From JACDAN01 sp963801855 (GTDB taxonomy: Bacteria > Actinomycetota > Thermoleophilia > Gaiellales > Gaiellaceae): 64,000 nt of DNA. Below the pieces are notes generated by a model, which was not told the origin of the DNA, did not search any database, and worked only from the letters and a program-made list of their open reading frames with translations. The translations under genes were made by a program, and so were the position numbers. The stretch's first letter is position 1. The number at the start of each line of letters is the position of its first letter. The stretch spans positions 124,001 through 188,000 of the forward strand of contig CAWDGK010000002.1 of the NCBI GenBank assembly GCA_963801855.1, read 5' to 3'. Below are positions 51,933-62,887 of this stretch, in pieces.

Positions 51933-52832
51933 AGGCTGTCGAACGCGCCGGCCCGTTTCGCCAGCGCGAGGTAGACGACCATGATCACGACCGGGAACGG
52001 TCGCGAACGCTGCGGCGAACGGGAGGTTGTTCGCGACGCCGACGTTCGAGTAGACGACGTTGCCGATGAAGCTCGTGTTCCCGACGACCGAGGGCGTGAT
52101 GTAGTCGCCGAGGGTCAGCGAGAACGTGAAGATCGAGCCGGCCACGATCGCGGGAAAGGCGAGCGGGAAGACGACCCGGCGGAAGGTGCCGAGCCCGCGC
52201 GAGCCGAGGTCGGACGATGCTTCGAGCAGCGAGCCCGGGATCCGCTCGAGCCCCGCGTAGATCGGCAGGATCATGAACGGGAGCCAGAGGTACGTGAACA
52301 CGAGCCAGGTGCCGGTCGTCGTGTAGCCGGGGCCGTGGAGACCGAACGGCTCGAGCGCCCAGTTCAGCGGCCCCTCCCCGGCGAGGATGATCCGCCACGC
52401 GTAGACCTTCACGAGGTAGCTCGCCCAGAGCGGCGTGAGAATCGCGACGACGAGGATCGCCTTCGTCCGCGGCGAGGCGACGCGGGCCATGTAGTAGGCG
52501 ATCGGAAGCGCCAGGAGCGCGTCGGTGACGGTCACGGCCGCCGCGAGCCCGACGGTCCGGAGCGTGATCCGCCGGTAGACGTCCGCCTCCCAGAGCGTGC
52601 GGAAGTTGTCGAGGCTGAGCTCGCGGACGATGTCGCCGGTGAACGGATCGACCCGCCAGACGGCGGTCAGGAAGAGGACGGCAAGCGAGCCCAGGTAGGC
52701 GATCCCGAGCCAGGCGAGCGGCGAGGCGAGCAGGGCGCCCAGCCGGGCCCGTGGATGGCGGAAGAGAAATGTCGAGAGGCGCCGCCCCGGACCTTGCCGG
52801 GGCGGCGCCTCTCCGTACGAGGCCGAGCTCAA
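51929..52832 (-). CDS. potB: polyamine ABC transporter permease PotB, one frameshift
   Basis: Hydrophobic start LLASPLAWLGIAYLGSLAVL, then LRTVGLAAAVTVTDALLALP, VVAILTPLWASYLVKVYAWR, the EAA motif EASSDLGSRGLGTFRRVVFP and SIFTFSLTLGDYITPSVVGN. Near 51996 an extra C (TTCCCGG) breaks the frame; without it the end is VVIMVVYLALAKRAGAFDSL and TGA overlapping potC. The start is uncertain: TTG at 52832, eleven bases after potD, is the only in-frame candidate before the first helix, and it would put a strong hairpin inside the first 20 codons. Confidence 0.8.
52774..52813 (-). terminator. 17-bp hairpin at the potD-potB junction
   Basis: GAGAGGCGCCGCCCCGG is matched perfectly by its complement around a six-base loop. 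On the minus strand it starts about 30 bases after the potD stop and is followed by GACATTTCTCTTCC, a weak T-rich tail. It may end or slow transcription after potD, giving more binding protein than permease, or stabilise the potD 3' end. It lies within the presumed potB 5' coding part. Confidence 0.6.
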
Positions 52833-52842
52833 CGGGAGGTCG

Positions 52843-54040
52843 CTACCCCTTGATCTCGGTCCAGGCCGCCGTCCATTCGGCGTAGTCCTTGCACACCTCG
52901 CCCCGGTCGTCGCCGCAGTCCTTGATCGGCGTCTTCCAGTAGGCGACCTTGGTCGAAGTACTCCTCGTCCTCGGCATGGAAGGTCGTGCAGTGATTCTTG
53001 TCCTTCGTCAGGCCGCAGGCCTCGGCGTTGACCGGGGCCTCCCCGAAGTACTCCGTCGCCATCGCGTTCGCCTCCGGCGAGATGATGTAGTTCATCCAGA
53101 GGTACATGCAGTTCGGGTTCTTGGCCTTGGAGGAGATCATCCAGGTGTCCGACCAGCCGGTCGAGCCCTCCTTCGGAAGGATCGCCTTGACCGGCACCGG
53201 CGGCTTGGCGCCGGTCAGCTGATTCGCCTGGTACTGCCAGGTCGTCCCGACGACGGTGTCCTTGTTCGTGAAGGACTGGATCTCCTTCGCGGCGTCGGAC
53301 CAGTACTCGCCGATGTTCGCCTTCTGCTGCTTCAGCAGGTCGACCGCCGCCTGGAACTGTGTGTCGTCGAGAGCGTAGGGATCCTCGATGCCGAGGTCCG
53401 GCTGCGTGGCCTTCAGGTAGAGCGCCGCGTCCGCGATGTAGATCGGGCTGTCGTACGCGGTGATCTTGCCCTTGTACGGCGAATCCGCCTCCCAGACGAC
53501 GCTCCAGCTGTCCGGCTCGGGCTTGACGACGTCCGTCCGGAACATCAGGAGGTTCGCGCCGCGGCCGTGCGGGACGCCGTACGGCTCGCCGTCCACGGTG
53601 TTGTGCGGCTGGTTCTTCAGGCCTTCGAAGACGGCCTCGTAGTTCTCGATCAGGTCGGTGTTGACCGGGGCCACGTCCTCGCCCGCAATCAGGCGGAGCG
53701 TTGCGTCCCCCGAGGCCGAAACGCCGTCGTAGTTGCCGGTCTTCATCAGCGTGACCATCTCGTCCGAGGTCGCGCCGACCTTCGAGTTGACCTTGCAGCC
53801 CGTCTCCGTCTCGAACGGGGTGACCCAGTCCTTCTCGACGTAGCCGGCCCAGTTGATCAGGTTGACCTGACCCTCCGGCTCGCCGATCGACGTCGGCATG
53901 TTCGACTCCTCCGTCGTCGTCGTGCCGCCGGCGCTGTCGCCGTCGTCGTCGCTTCCGCAGGCCGTGGCCGCCAGGAGCGCGACGACCACGTACACGGCGA
54001 GGCCAAGCCATCGGAGCCTTCGCCATCGTCCCTTGCTCAT
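52843..54040 (-). CDS. potD: polyamine-binding lipoprotein PotD, one frameshift
   Basis: A lipoprotein signal with lipobox LAATAC starts the protein after GGAGGACGA and ATG (MSKGRWRRL). The mature part has NLINWAGYVEKDWVTPFETE, GVSASGDATLRLIAGEDVAP, GVPHGRGANLLMFRTDVVKP and QLTGAKPPVPVKAILPKEGS: a periplasmic-binding-protein fold for spermidine or putrescine. Near 52951 an extra C shifts the frame; restored, it ends KVAYWKTPIKDCGDDRGEVC, KDYAEWTAAWTEIKG. About 398 residues. It overlaps potA by four bases. Confidence 0.86.
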
Positions 54041-55057
54041 TCGTCCTCCGTCTCTCCCCCCAAGGAGATCTCGTAGGTGTGTTCTGGACGCCACTCGAGG
54101 CGGACCGGGCGCCCGCGCGCCTCGACGACGTCCGCCGAGGTGGTCTCGAGGTTCTGCCGGACGACGGAGAGCGATCCGCCGTCCTCGAGGTCGACGACGT
54201 ACCGGGTGACCATCCCGACGTAGACGACCTCTCGGATGCGGCCGCGCTCTGACTCCGAGCCGGCCGCCGGCTCCTCGTTCTCGTCGAGGAGCCGGATCTT
54301 CTCCGGGCGCACGGTGAACCGCCGCCCGTCCCGCTCGAGCACGTTCGAGACGCCGACGAAGCCGGCGACGAACTCGCTCTCGGGGTGCTCGTAGACGTGC
54401 GCCGGCGACCCGACCTGCTCGATCTGCCCGGCGCGGAAGACCGCCAGGCGGTCGCTCATCGTCAGCGCCTCCTCCTGGTCGTGCGTCACATAGACGAACG
54501 TGATCCCGACCTCACGCTGGATGCGCTTCAGCTCGATCTGCATCTCGTGGCGGAGCTTCAGGTCGAGCGCGCCGAGCGGCTCGTCGAGCAGCAGCACCTG
54601 GGGCCGGTTGACGATCGCCCGGGCGAGAGCGACGCGCTGGCGCTGCCCTCCGGAGAGCTGTGCGGGGCGCCGCGGCCCGAGCCCGGCGAGCCGCACCATC
54701 TCGAGCGCCTCGCCGGCGCGTTTCCTCCGCTCTGTCCTTCCCGACCCGATTCACCATCAGCCCGTAGGCGACGTTCTGCTCGACGGTCATGTGCGGGAAG
54801 AGCGCGTAGTCCTGGAACACGGTGTTGACCTCGCGGTCGTACGGCGGCCGGTCTGTGACGTCGCGTCCCTTCAGGAGGACGCGCCCGGAGTCCGGCCGCT
54901 CGAACCCGGCGATCAGGCGCAGCGTCGTGGTCTTGCCGGAGCCGCTCGGGCCGAGGAGCGTGAAGAACTCTCCCTGCGCGATGGCGAGATCGACGCCGTC
55001 CACCGCGACCACATCGCCGTATGAGCGGTGGAGTGCGACTGCCTCGATGTCGGGCAC
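54037..55057 (-). CDS. potA: polyamine ABC transporter ATPase PotA, one frameshift
   Basis: Walker A LLGPSGSGKTTTLRLIAGF, Q-loop VFQDYALFPHMTVEQNVAYG, then, after a single extra G near 54726, the signature LSGGQRQRVALARAI, Walker B LLLDEPLGALD and the switch VTHDQEEALTMSDR, followed by a TOBE-type C-terminal domain (VRPEKIRLLDENEEPAAGSE). About 340 residues. GTG at 55057 is the likely start, just after gabT. It powers import with PotB, PotC and PotD. Confidence 0.87.
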
Positions 55058-55082
55058 GGCGGGCTCGGACGGCGGGGCGCCG

Positions 55083-56372
55083 CTAGGTCGCGCGGGTGCT
55101 TGCGTCGACAAGCGATTCCTCCAGCAACTCGAGCCCGCGGGCGAGGTCATCGTCCGACACGACGAGCGGGACGAGGATGCGAATGACGTTTCCGTAGAGC
55201 CCGCAGGAGAGCAGGATCAGGCCCTTCTCCCGGGCGGCGGCGGTGACGGCCTTCGCCAGGTCCGGCGTCGGCTCGGCGAGCTCGATCGCAAGCATCGGGC
55301 CGAGGCCGCGGACCTCGCCGATCGAGGCGGTGCGGGCCGCGAGCTGCTCCAGTCGCGCACGAATCGTCTGGCCGAGCTCGCAGGCCCGCTCGAGGAACTC
55401 AGGTTTCCGCACTTCCTCGAGCACCGCAACGGCGGCGGCGCACGCGAGCGGATTGCCGCCGAAGGTGCCACCGAGGCCGCCGGGCTCGACGGCGTCGACG
55501 ATCTCGGCGGGGCCGGTCACGCCGGCGAGAGGGAGGCCGCCGCCGAGAGACTTCCCGGAGACGAGCAGGTCGGGCTCGACGCCGTACTGCTCGACCGCCC
55601 ACATGGTTCCGGTGCGGCCGACGCCGCTCTGGACCTCGTCCGCGACGAAGAGGATCCCGTGCCGGCCCAGCAGCTCCTGCAGGCGCTTCGGAAAGTCCGG
55701 CGGCATCGGGATGAATCCGCCCTCGCCCTGAACGGGCTCGAGGACGGCGCAGGCGATCGAGGCGGGATCGACGTCGGCCTTGAAGAGATGCTCGATGCCG
55801 GCGATCGCATCGTCGGAGGAGACCCCGCGGTAGGGATAGGGCGCGGGCGCCCGGTAGATCTCGGGCGCGAATGGCCCGAACCCCTGCTTGTAGGGCACGA
55901 CCTTGCTCGTCATCGTCATCGTCATCAGGGTCCGGCCGTGAAAGGCGTGGTCGAAGACGAGGACCGCCGGTCGGCCGGTTGCGGCACGCGCGATCTTGAC
56001 GGCGTTCTCGACGGCCTCGGCGCCGCTCGAGAGCAGGATGCTGCGCTGCTCGGCTCCGTGGCACGGCGACACCTCCGCGAGCAGCCGGCACACCTCGACG
56101 TAGGGTTCGTACATGCCGACCATGAAGCACTGGTGCAAGTAGCTATCGAGCTGCCCGCGGATCGCCTCGACTGCGGCGGGGAGCCCGTGGCCCGCGTTCT
56201 GGCAGCCGAGCCCGCCCGCGAAATCGATGTAGGTGCGCCCGTCGACGTCTTCCACACGGGCACCCTCGGCGCGGGCGACGACGATCGGGGTTGTGGCGAT
56301 TCCGCGCGCCACGTAGCGCTCACGCGCCGCGATGACGGCTTCGGACGACCCCGTCCGCTCGCGAATCGACAT
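55083..56372 (-). CDS. gabT: 4-aminobutyrate aminotransferase
   Basis: A 429-residue class III PLP enzyme: YIDFAGGLGCQNAGHGLPAA, LLSSGAEAVENAVKIARAAT, AFHGRTLMTMTMTSKVVPYK, VLEPVQGEGGFIPMPPDFPK, ADEVQSGVGRTGTMWAVEQY and the PLP lysine in LVSGKSLGGGLPLAGV. This pattern (SKVVPYK, GCQNAGH) is that of GabT. It moves the amino group of GABA to 2-oxoglutarate, giving succinate semialdehyde; the matching semialdehyde dehydrogenase is not in the window. First gene of the leftward polyamine series. ATG 56372 gives MSIRERTGS. Confidence 0.88.
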   Translation of the reverse strand: MSIRERTGSSEAVIAARERYVARGIATTPIVVARAEGARVEDVDGRTYIDFAGGLGCQNAGHGLPAAVEAIRGQLDSYLHQCFMVGMYEPYVEVCRLLAEVSPCHGAEQRSILLSSGAEAVENAVKIARAATGRPAVLVFDHAFHGRTLMTMTMTSKVVPYKQGFGPFAPEIYRAPAPYPYRGVSSDDAIAGIEHLFKADVDPASIACAVLEPVQGEGGFIPMPPDFPKRLQELLGRHGILFVADEVQSGVGRTGTMWAVEQYGVEPDLLVSGKSLGGGLPLAGVTGPAEIVDAVEPGGLGGTFGGNPLACAAAVAVLEEVRKPEFLERACELGQTIRARLEQLAARTASIGEVRGLGPMLAIELAEPTPDLAKAVTAAAREKGLILLSCGLYGNVIRILVPLVVSDDDLARGLELLEESLVDASTRAT

Positions 56373-56415
56373 GCTTTGAGACCCTACTGAAAGTGACTGG
56401 AACCTTCCGCAACCT

Positions 56416-57405
56416 GTGATCGCCGTCATCGGAGCATCGGGCACGATCGGACGCCGCGTCGTCGGCTTCCTCGAGGAGTGGGGCTCGCGCGTCGCGCGGC
56501 GCGACGCGCGCCTGGAGGGAGAGGAGTCTCTCGACGCATCGGATCCCGCGGCTGTCGCACGTGGTCTCGACGGCTGCACGGTCGTCGTCAACTGCGCCGA
56601 CTACCGGCTGAACCTTTCGGTCATGCACGGCGCGCGCGAGGCCGGTGTCCAGTACGTCGACCTCGGCGGCCTGTACCACGTGACGACGGAGCAGCTCGCA
56701 CTCGATGCCGAGTTCGAGGCCGCCGGCGTGGGTGGGCTGCTCGGGATGGGCTCGGCGCCGGGAAAGACCAATCTCTTGACGGCCGCGGCGGTTGCGCGCC
56801 TCGACGAGGAGCCTGAGTCCCTCGAGATCTGGGCAGCGGCGCGCGACCCGGCCGCCGCAGAGCATCCGTTTCCGGCTCCCTACTCGGTTCGGACCCTCCT
56901 CGACGAGCTGCAGATGGAACCCGTGATCGTCGCCGGCGGCGAGGTGCGGGAGGTCGAGCCGCTGTCCGGCGAGGCCGAGCGCGACCTACCCGAGCCCGTG
57001 GGCCGCGCCAAGGGCATCTACACGCTCCACTCTGAGCTGAAGACGCTGCCGCGCGCCTTCCCGACACTGGAGTCCGCGTCGTTTCGGCTCTGCCTCGCCC
57101 CGGGCCTGCTGGAGAAGTTGCTGGCGCTTCGCGAGGGCGAGGAGCCGACGCCCTACGAGCAATCCGAGGCCGCGGTCGCCGTCCACCTCGTCGACGTTGC
57201 AGGCCCGACCCGAAGGGTGGTCGGCTGGACGCTGACCCGCGGCGGCTCGGCCCGGTCGACCTCGGAGCCGGCGGCCCGCGCGGCCGTCGAGCTCCACGAG
57301 GGGCGTCTCCGGTTCACGGGGGTCCGGCCTCCAGAGGACGCGATTCCCGATCCGGACGCGTTCCTTGCACTGCTCGACACCGAGGTCTACTGGGAGGTCA
57401 CGTAG
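56416..57405 (+). CDS. saccharopine dehydrogenase-like NAD(P)-binding oxidoreductase
   Basis: A 329-residue protein with the Rossmann start VIAVIGASGTIGRRVVGFLE, the strand TVVVNCADYRLNLSVMHGAR and GVQYVDLGGLYHVTTEQLAL followed by LGMGSAPGKTNLLTAAAVAR. These blocks belong to the saccharopine dehydrogenase/Lys9-like group, which covers lysine, carboxynorspermidine and other amine dehydrogenases. Placement beside polyamine genes makes an amine or amino acid substrate plausible, but it is divergent from gabT and not proven to be co-regulated. GTG start. It overlaps the convergent lipoprotein gene by 19 bases. Confidence 0.8.
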   Translation: MIAVIGASGTIGRRVVGFLEEWGSRVARRDARLEGEESLDASDPAAVARGLDGCTVVVNCADYRLNLSVMHGAREAGVQYVDLGGLYHVTTEQLALDAEFEAAGVGGLLGMGSAPGKTNLLTAAAVARLDEEPESLEIWAAARDPAAAEHPFPAPYSVRTLLDELQMEPVIVAGGEVREVEPLSGEAERDLPEPVGRAKGIYTLHSELKTLPRAFPTLESASFRLCLAPGLLEKLLALREGEEPTPYEQSEAAVAVHLVDVAGPTRRVVGWTLTRGGSARSTSEPAARAAVELHEGRLRFTGVRPPEDAIPDPDAFLALLDTEVYWEVT

Positions 57406-57842
57406 GCGAGGAAGCGGCGGGCGCAATCGTCGTTGTCGCCTTCTGGCCGGATCGTCCAGGCCGTCTCCCGCCGTCCTGCCGGCCTGACGCTCGCCGAGTC
57501 GAAGGAGCTCGCGAGGTCGCGCGGAACGGTCAGAACGACGCCGCTCCTGAGCTCCACTCGCACCAGCTCGACGGAATCGTCCGGGAGGCCGCCGGGTGGC
57601 ACAGGCCCGGCGATCACGTCGGTGTCGCGCCGGGCTGCGATCGCCTCGAGATCTTCGTCGTCGTCGTAGACACGGAGGTCGACACGGCAGCCGGAGTCGC
57701 GTTCGAAGCGTGTGATCTGCGCTTCCTCGGCGAGACCCGCCGGTGCCAGGAGCCTGACCTCCTTCACGGTCGCGCCGCCGCATCCGGCCAGCGTTACGAG
57801 TAGCGCCGCGACGAGGAGCGTGCGGATCGACATACTCGCCAT
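57387..57842 (-). CDS. small lipoprotein, binding-protein-like
   Basis: About 151 residues (ATG 57842; ATG 57833 would be three shorter) with a lipoprotein signal ending in the lipobox TLAGCGG. The mature part, VKEVRLLAPAGLAEEAQITR, FERDSGCRVDLRVYDDDEDL and VIAGPVPPGGLPDDSVELVR, looks like the first lobe of a periplasmic substrate-binding protein of the PotD/ModA kind, but is far too short for a two-lobe protein. Its start is one base from the divergent enolase-like gene start. It may be a truncated binding protein or a regulator. Confidence 0.68.
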   Translation of the reverse strand: MASMSIRTLLVAALLVTLAGCGGATVKEVRLLAPAGLAEEAQITRFERDSGCRVDLRVYDDDEDLEAIAARRDTDVIAGPVPPGGLPDDSVELVRVELRSGVVLTVPRDLASSFDSASVRPAGRRETAWTIRPEGDNDDCARRFLAYVTSQ

Positions 57843-57843
57843 T

Positions 57844-58890
57844 GTGTCCATCTTCGAACGCGTCTCCGGCCTGCCGCTCGTCGTCGAGGGCTGCGAGCTC
57901 GAGCAGCTGGAACAGGCTGTCTCGAGGGATTTCATCCGGACCACGACGCAGGTTCGCCTGCGAGGCGGCGGCGAGGAGGGGATCGGCGAGGACGTCACCT
58001 ACGACGGCGACGCTCACGACCGGCTGCGGGAGGCCCCGCCGCTCCCGCTCGAGGGCGAGTGGACGATCCGCTCGTTCTCGGAGCACCTCGACGGACTCGA
58101 TCTGTGGCCCGCCCCGCCGGCTATGGAGGCATTTCGCGACTACCGGCGCTGGGCTTTCGAGAGCGCCGCGCTCGATCTGGCGTTGCGGCAGGCGGGTCAC
58201 TCCCTCGCGTATGCCGTCGGGCGCCCGACGCAGCCGGTCCGGTTCGTCGTGTCGTTGCGGCTCGGGGAGCCCTCGTCCCTCGATCCGATCGAGCGGCTGC
58301 TGGAGGAGTATCCGGGAACTCGATTCAAGCTCGACCCCGTTCCTGACTGGACCGATGAGCTGATCGGCGGGCTGGCGGCCCTCGACGCTGTGGACGTCGT
58401 CGATCTGAAGGGCGCATACCAGGGCACCGTGGTCGACAACCCGCCGAATCCGGAGCTCTACACGAGGGTGGCGGAGGCCTTTGCGTCGGCCTGGATCGAG
58501 GATCCCGCCCTGACGCCCGAGACGGACGACGTCCTCCGGCAGCACCGTGACCGGATCACCTGGGATGCGCCGATCCACTCGGTCGCAGACATCGAGGCGC
58601 TGGGATTCCCGCCTCGGACGATCAACATCAAGCCCTCGCGCTTCGGATCGATCGAGCGGCTCTTCGCCGCCTACGACTACTGCGCGGACAGGTCGATCGG
58701 CATGTACGGCGGCGGTCAGTTCGAGCTCGGCGTGGGGCGAGGGCACATCCAGCACCTCGCGTCGCTCTTCCACGCCGATTCCTCGAACGACGTGGCACCC
58801 GGCGGTTACAACCGGACACCCCTGCCCTCAGGGCTGCCGGCGAGCCCGCTGGAGCCGGCGGCCGCCGCGACCGGCCTGCGCTGGGGCTAG
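57844..58890 (+). CDS. enolase-superfamily protein
   Basis: A 348-residue protein with an N-terminal capping domain (RTTTQVRLRGGGEEGIGEDV, YDGDAHDRLREAPPLPLEGE) and a barrel whose strands end in acidic or basic residues: RFKLDPVPDW, DVVDLKGAYQG, AWIEDPALTPE, TINIKPSRFGSIERLFAAYD and GMYGGGQFELGVGRGHIQHL. The order KxD...D..E..K and GGGQFELGVGR is that of the mandelate racemase/muconate cycloisomerase branch. Chemistry is proton abstraction next to a carboxylate; the substrate is unknown. The GTG start nearly touches the divergent lipoprotein gene. Confidence 0.8.
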   Translation: MSIFERVSGLPLVVEGCELEQLEQAVSRDFIRTTTQVRLRGGGEEGIGEDVTYDGDAHDRLREAPPLPLEGEWTIRSFSEHLDGLDLWPAPPAMEAFRDYRRWAFESAALDLALRQAGHSLAYAVGRPTQPVRFVVSLRLGEPSSLDPIERLLEEYPGTRFKLDPVPDWTDELIGGLAALDAVDVVDLKGAYQGTVVDNPPNPELYTRVAEAFASAWIEDPALTPETDDVLRQHRDRITWDAPIHSVADIEALGFPPRTINIKPSRFGSIERLFAAYDYCADRSIGMYGGGQFELGVGRGHIQHLASLFHADSSNDVAPGGYNRTPLPSGLPASPLEPAAAATGLRWG

Positions 58891-58960
58891 CTGCGCTTCG
58901 TCACACTCTCGGCACGAACTCGTCACCCACGCGTGCGTTTCTCCGGGCTAGCGTCGGGTC

Positions 58961-59227
58961 ATGACGAAGATCACGACCGCATGGGGCAAGGCGAAGCTCC
59001 TCGAGGAGGTGACGATCCCGCAGCGGGCCGGACAGAAGCGCTTCGCGTCGGTCGTCCAGCTGCTCGAGGACGACAAGGGTGACTGGCTCGTCCGCTTCGC
59101 GTACACGACCGACGGCACCGCCAGACGCGGGCCGGTGACCTTGCGCGGCGCCGATCTCGAGCGACTACGGGATCGGCTCGGCGATCACCCGTCGCTCGCA
59201 GCGGCGCTCGGGTTCGTCGGGGGGTGA
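58961..59227 (+). CDS. 88-residue protein of unknown function
   Basis: A compact, charged, probably beta-rich protein: MTKITTAWGKAKLLEEVTIP, VQLLEDDKGDWLVRFAYTTD, RRGPVTLRGADLERLRDRLG. No Cys, signal or membrane helix. I do not recognise the family; the order of strands with a final helix suggests a small single-domain fold. It stands 70 bases after the enolase-like gene and 15 bases before the convergent purQ stop. Confidence 0.65.
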   Translation: MTKITTAWGKAKLLEEVTIPQRAGQKRFASVVQLLEDDKGDWLVRFAYTTDGTARRGPVTLRGADLERLRDRLGDHPSLAAALGFVGG

Positions 59228-59242
59228 GGCCGGTCGGAGGCT

Positions 59243-59934
<692 letters not shown>

Positions 59935-59938
<4 letters not shown>

Positions 59939-60173
59939 CGCCCGCCCACCTCGATCTCGTAGCTCTCGATCAGGGGGTTGGCGAGGAGCTGCTCGCACAT
60001 TCGCTCGACCTCGGCGCGGGCAGCGACTTCGTCCGCGGCGTCGACCTCGAGGTCGACCACGCGGCCGACCCGCGCATCGTCGACGGGGAAACCGAGCTGT
60101 CGGAGGGAGCTCTCCACCGCCTGTCCCTGCGGATCGAGGATCCCGGGCTTCGGCCGGACGAGGACGGTTGCCC

Positions 60174-60177
<4 letters not shown>
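59935..60177 (-). CDS. purS: phosphoribosylformylglycinamidine synthase subunit PurS
   Basis: An 80-residue protein of normal PurS length: ATVLVRPKPGILDPQGQAVE, SSLRQLGFPVDDARVGRVVD and ANPLIESYEIEV. PurS dimers bring PurQ and PurL together in the three-part FGAM synthase. It overlaps purC upstream and purQ downstream by four bases each, a tight translational chain. Confidence 0.95.
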
Positions 60178-61029
<852 letters not shown>

Positions 61030-61037
<8 letters not shown>

Positions 61038-62358
61038 GTACGGGCTCCTCTCTTCTGGTCAGTGTGGACAGGCGGTCGAAGATGACGTCGACGTGGCTCG
61101 TGTATGCAGCCAGCTCGAAAACCGAGTCGAGCGCCTCGGCGGAGAGCGCCGCGGTGATCTCGCCGTCGGCCCGGACGAGGCTCGCAAAGTCTTGCTCCTC
61201 CTCCCAGGCCCGCATCGCGTTCCGTTGCACGAGCTCGTAGGCGCGAGAACGGCTCGAGGCCCGCTTCGACGAGGGAAAGCAGCAGCCGTTGGCTGAAGAA
61301 GAGGCCGTGGCTCGATTCGAGGTTGCGCCGCATGCGCTCCGGGCGCACGACGAGGCCGCCGACGAGCCACGTGAACCGGTCGAGCATGTAGTCGAGTGCG
61401 AGAAAGGCGTCCGGGACGACGACTCGCTCGGCCGAGGAGTGGGAGATGTCCCGCTCGTGCCAGAGCGCCACGTTCTCGAGCCCGACGACCGCAGCGCCGC
61501 GGACGACTCGAGCGAGGCCGCAGATGCGCTCCGAGACGATCGGGTTGCGCTTGTGCGGCATCGCGGACGACCCCTTCTGGCCGCGGCCGAACGGCTCTTC
61601 GACCTCGCGCACCTCCGTCCGGGCCAGGTGGCGGATCTCGAGCGCGAACTTCTCGAGCGAGGCGGCGGCAACCGCGAGAGTCGCGAGGAGCTCGGCATGG
61701 CGGTCGCGCTGGAGGATCTGGGTCGAGGACGGCGCCGGCTCGAGCCCGAGTCGCTCGCAGGCGTGCCGTTCCACCTCCGGGTCGGTTGCCGAGTAGGTGC
61801 CGACGGCGCCCGACAGTTTTCCGACCCGAAGACCTTCGAGCGCTCGTTCGACTCGGTCACGATTCCGTGCGAGCTCGAACGCCCAGCCTGCGAGCTTGAG
61901 CCCGAAGGTCGTGGGCTCTGCGTGGACGCCGTGCGTGCGTCCCATCATCAGCGTGTCGCGGTGCTCCTCCGCCGCGCCGGACGACGGCAGTGAGGCGCGC
62001 ATCGAGTCCTGCCAGGATCAGCTCGCCCGCGTCCTGGATCTGCAGCGAGAGCGCGGTGTCGAGGACGTCCGAGGACGTCAATCCGTAGTGGAACCACCGC
62101 CCGACCGGCCCGAGTCCTTCGGACGACGGCGTCGACGAAGGCAGCAACGTCGTGCTGAGTGCGCTCCTCGATCTCCGCGACCCGCTCCGGTGACGGAGCC
62201 ACCGCGCGCTCACGAATCTCGGCCGCAGCTTCGGTCGGAACGACCCCGACGGCGGCCCAGCCGTCCAGCGCCGCCAGCTCGACGTCGAGCCAGCGCGAGA
62301 GCTTGCTCTCGTCCGACCAGACGTGAGTCATGGCCGGGCGCGAGTACCGGGAGATCAC
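61030..62358 (-). CDS. purB: adenylosuccinate lyase, three frameshifts
   Basis: Pieces in order: MISRYSRPAMTHVWSDESKL, SRWLDVELAALDGWAAVGVV; then (shift near 62130) GRWFHYGLTSSDVLDTALSL; then (shift near 61975) EEHRDTLMMGRTHGVHAEPT, TFGLKLAGWAFELARNRDRV and the signature GQKGSSAMPHKRNPIVSERI; then (shift near 61245) RAYELVQRNAMRAWEEEQDF to the end. Together they give a normal PurB of about 440 residues, which releases fumarate from SAICAR and adenylosuccinate. Three indels in a gene otherwise fully conserved suggest sequence errors. Confidence 0.88.
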
Positions 62359-62401
62359 CGGCTCGATTCTAGAGGTGGCTCAGGCGGTCGCCCGCCGCGG
62401 T

Positions 62402-62887
62402 TCAGGCCTCGGACGGCGGCAGCCCGCCGCCCTGCGCGAGGATCCGGGCCGCCAGGATCGCGGCGTTGCGCGCTCCGTCCAGGGAGACGCAGGCGACCGG
62501 GACGCCGGGCGGCATCTGGACGATGGACAGCAGCGCATCCATCCCGTCGCCGACGCTCTTGCTCGACCGGAGGGGAACCCCGATCACGGGAAGCTCCGTG
62601 TACGCGGCGACAACGCCCGGAAGCGCTGCTGCCATCCCGGCGCCGGCGATGATCACACGGACTCCGCGAAGTGCCGCCGTCGAGGCGTACTCGGCGACGC
62701 CGCGCGGGTCTCGATGCGCCGAAAGGACGTGGAACTCGTGTGGGATCGCCCGCTCGTCGAGCTCCACCATCGCGGGCTCCATCCGCTCGCGGTCGGACTC
62801 CGAGCCGACCAGGATTCCGACGAGCGCGTCGCTCTCGCCGAATTCGGCGAGCTGGGCGAACGGCTCGGTCTGGGTGTCAGGTTCCAA
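62402..62887 (-). CDS. purE: 5-(carboxyamino)imidazole ribonucleotide mutase
   Basis: About 161 residues: VGILVGSESDRERMEPAMVE, the catalytic His in HVLSAHRDPRGVAEYASTAA, VIIAGAGMAAALPGVVAAYT, VIGVPLRSSKSVGDGMDALL and IVQMPPGVPVACVSLDGARN. The His motif, usually SAHRTP, reads SAHRDP. It rearranges N5-CAIR to CAIR; the partner PurK is not in the window, only 43 bases separating purE from purB. TTG at 62887 overlaps the purD end by 11 bases; the start is inferred from length. Confidence 0.9.
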   Translation of the reverse strand: MEPDTQTEPFAQLAEFGESDALVGILVGSESDRERMEPAMVELDERAIPHEFHVLSAHRDPRGVAEYASTAALRGVRVIIAGAGMAAALPGVVAAYTELPVIGVPLRSSKSVGDGMDALLSIVQMPPGVPVACVSLDGARNAAILAARILAQGGGLPPSEA

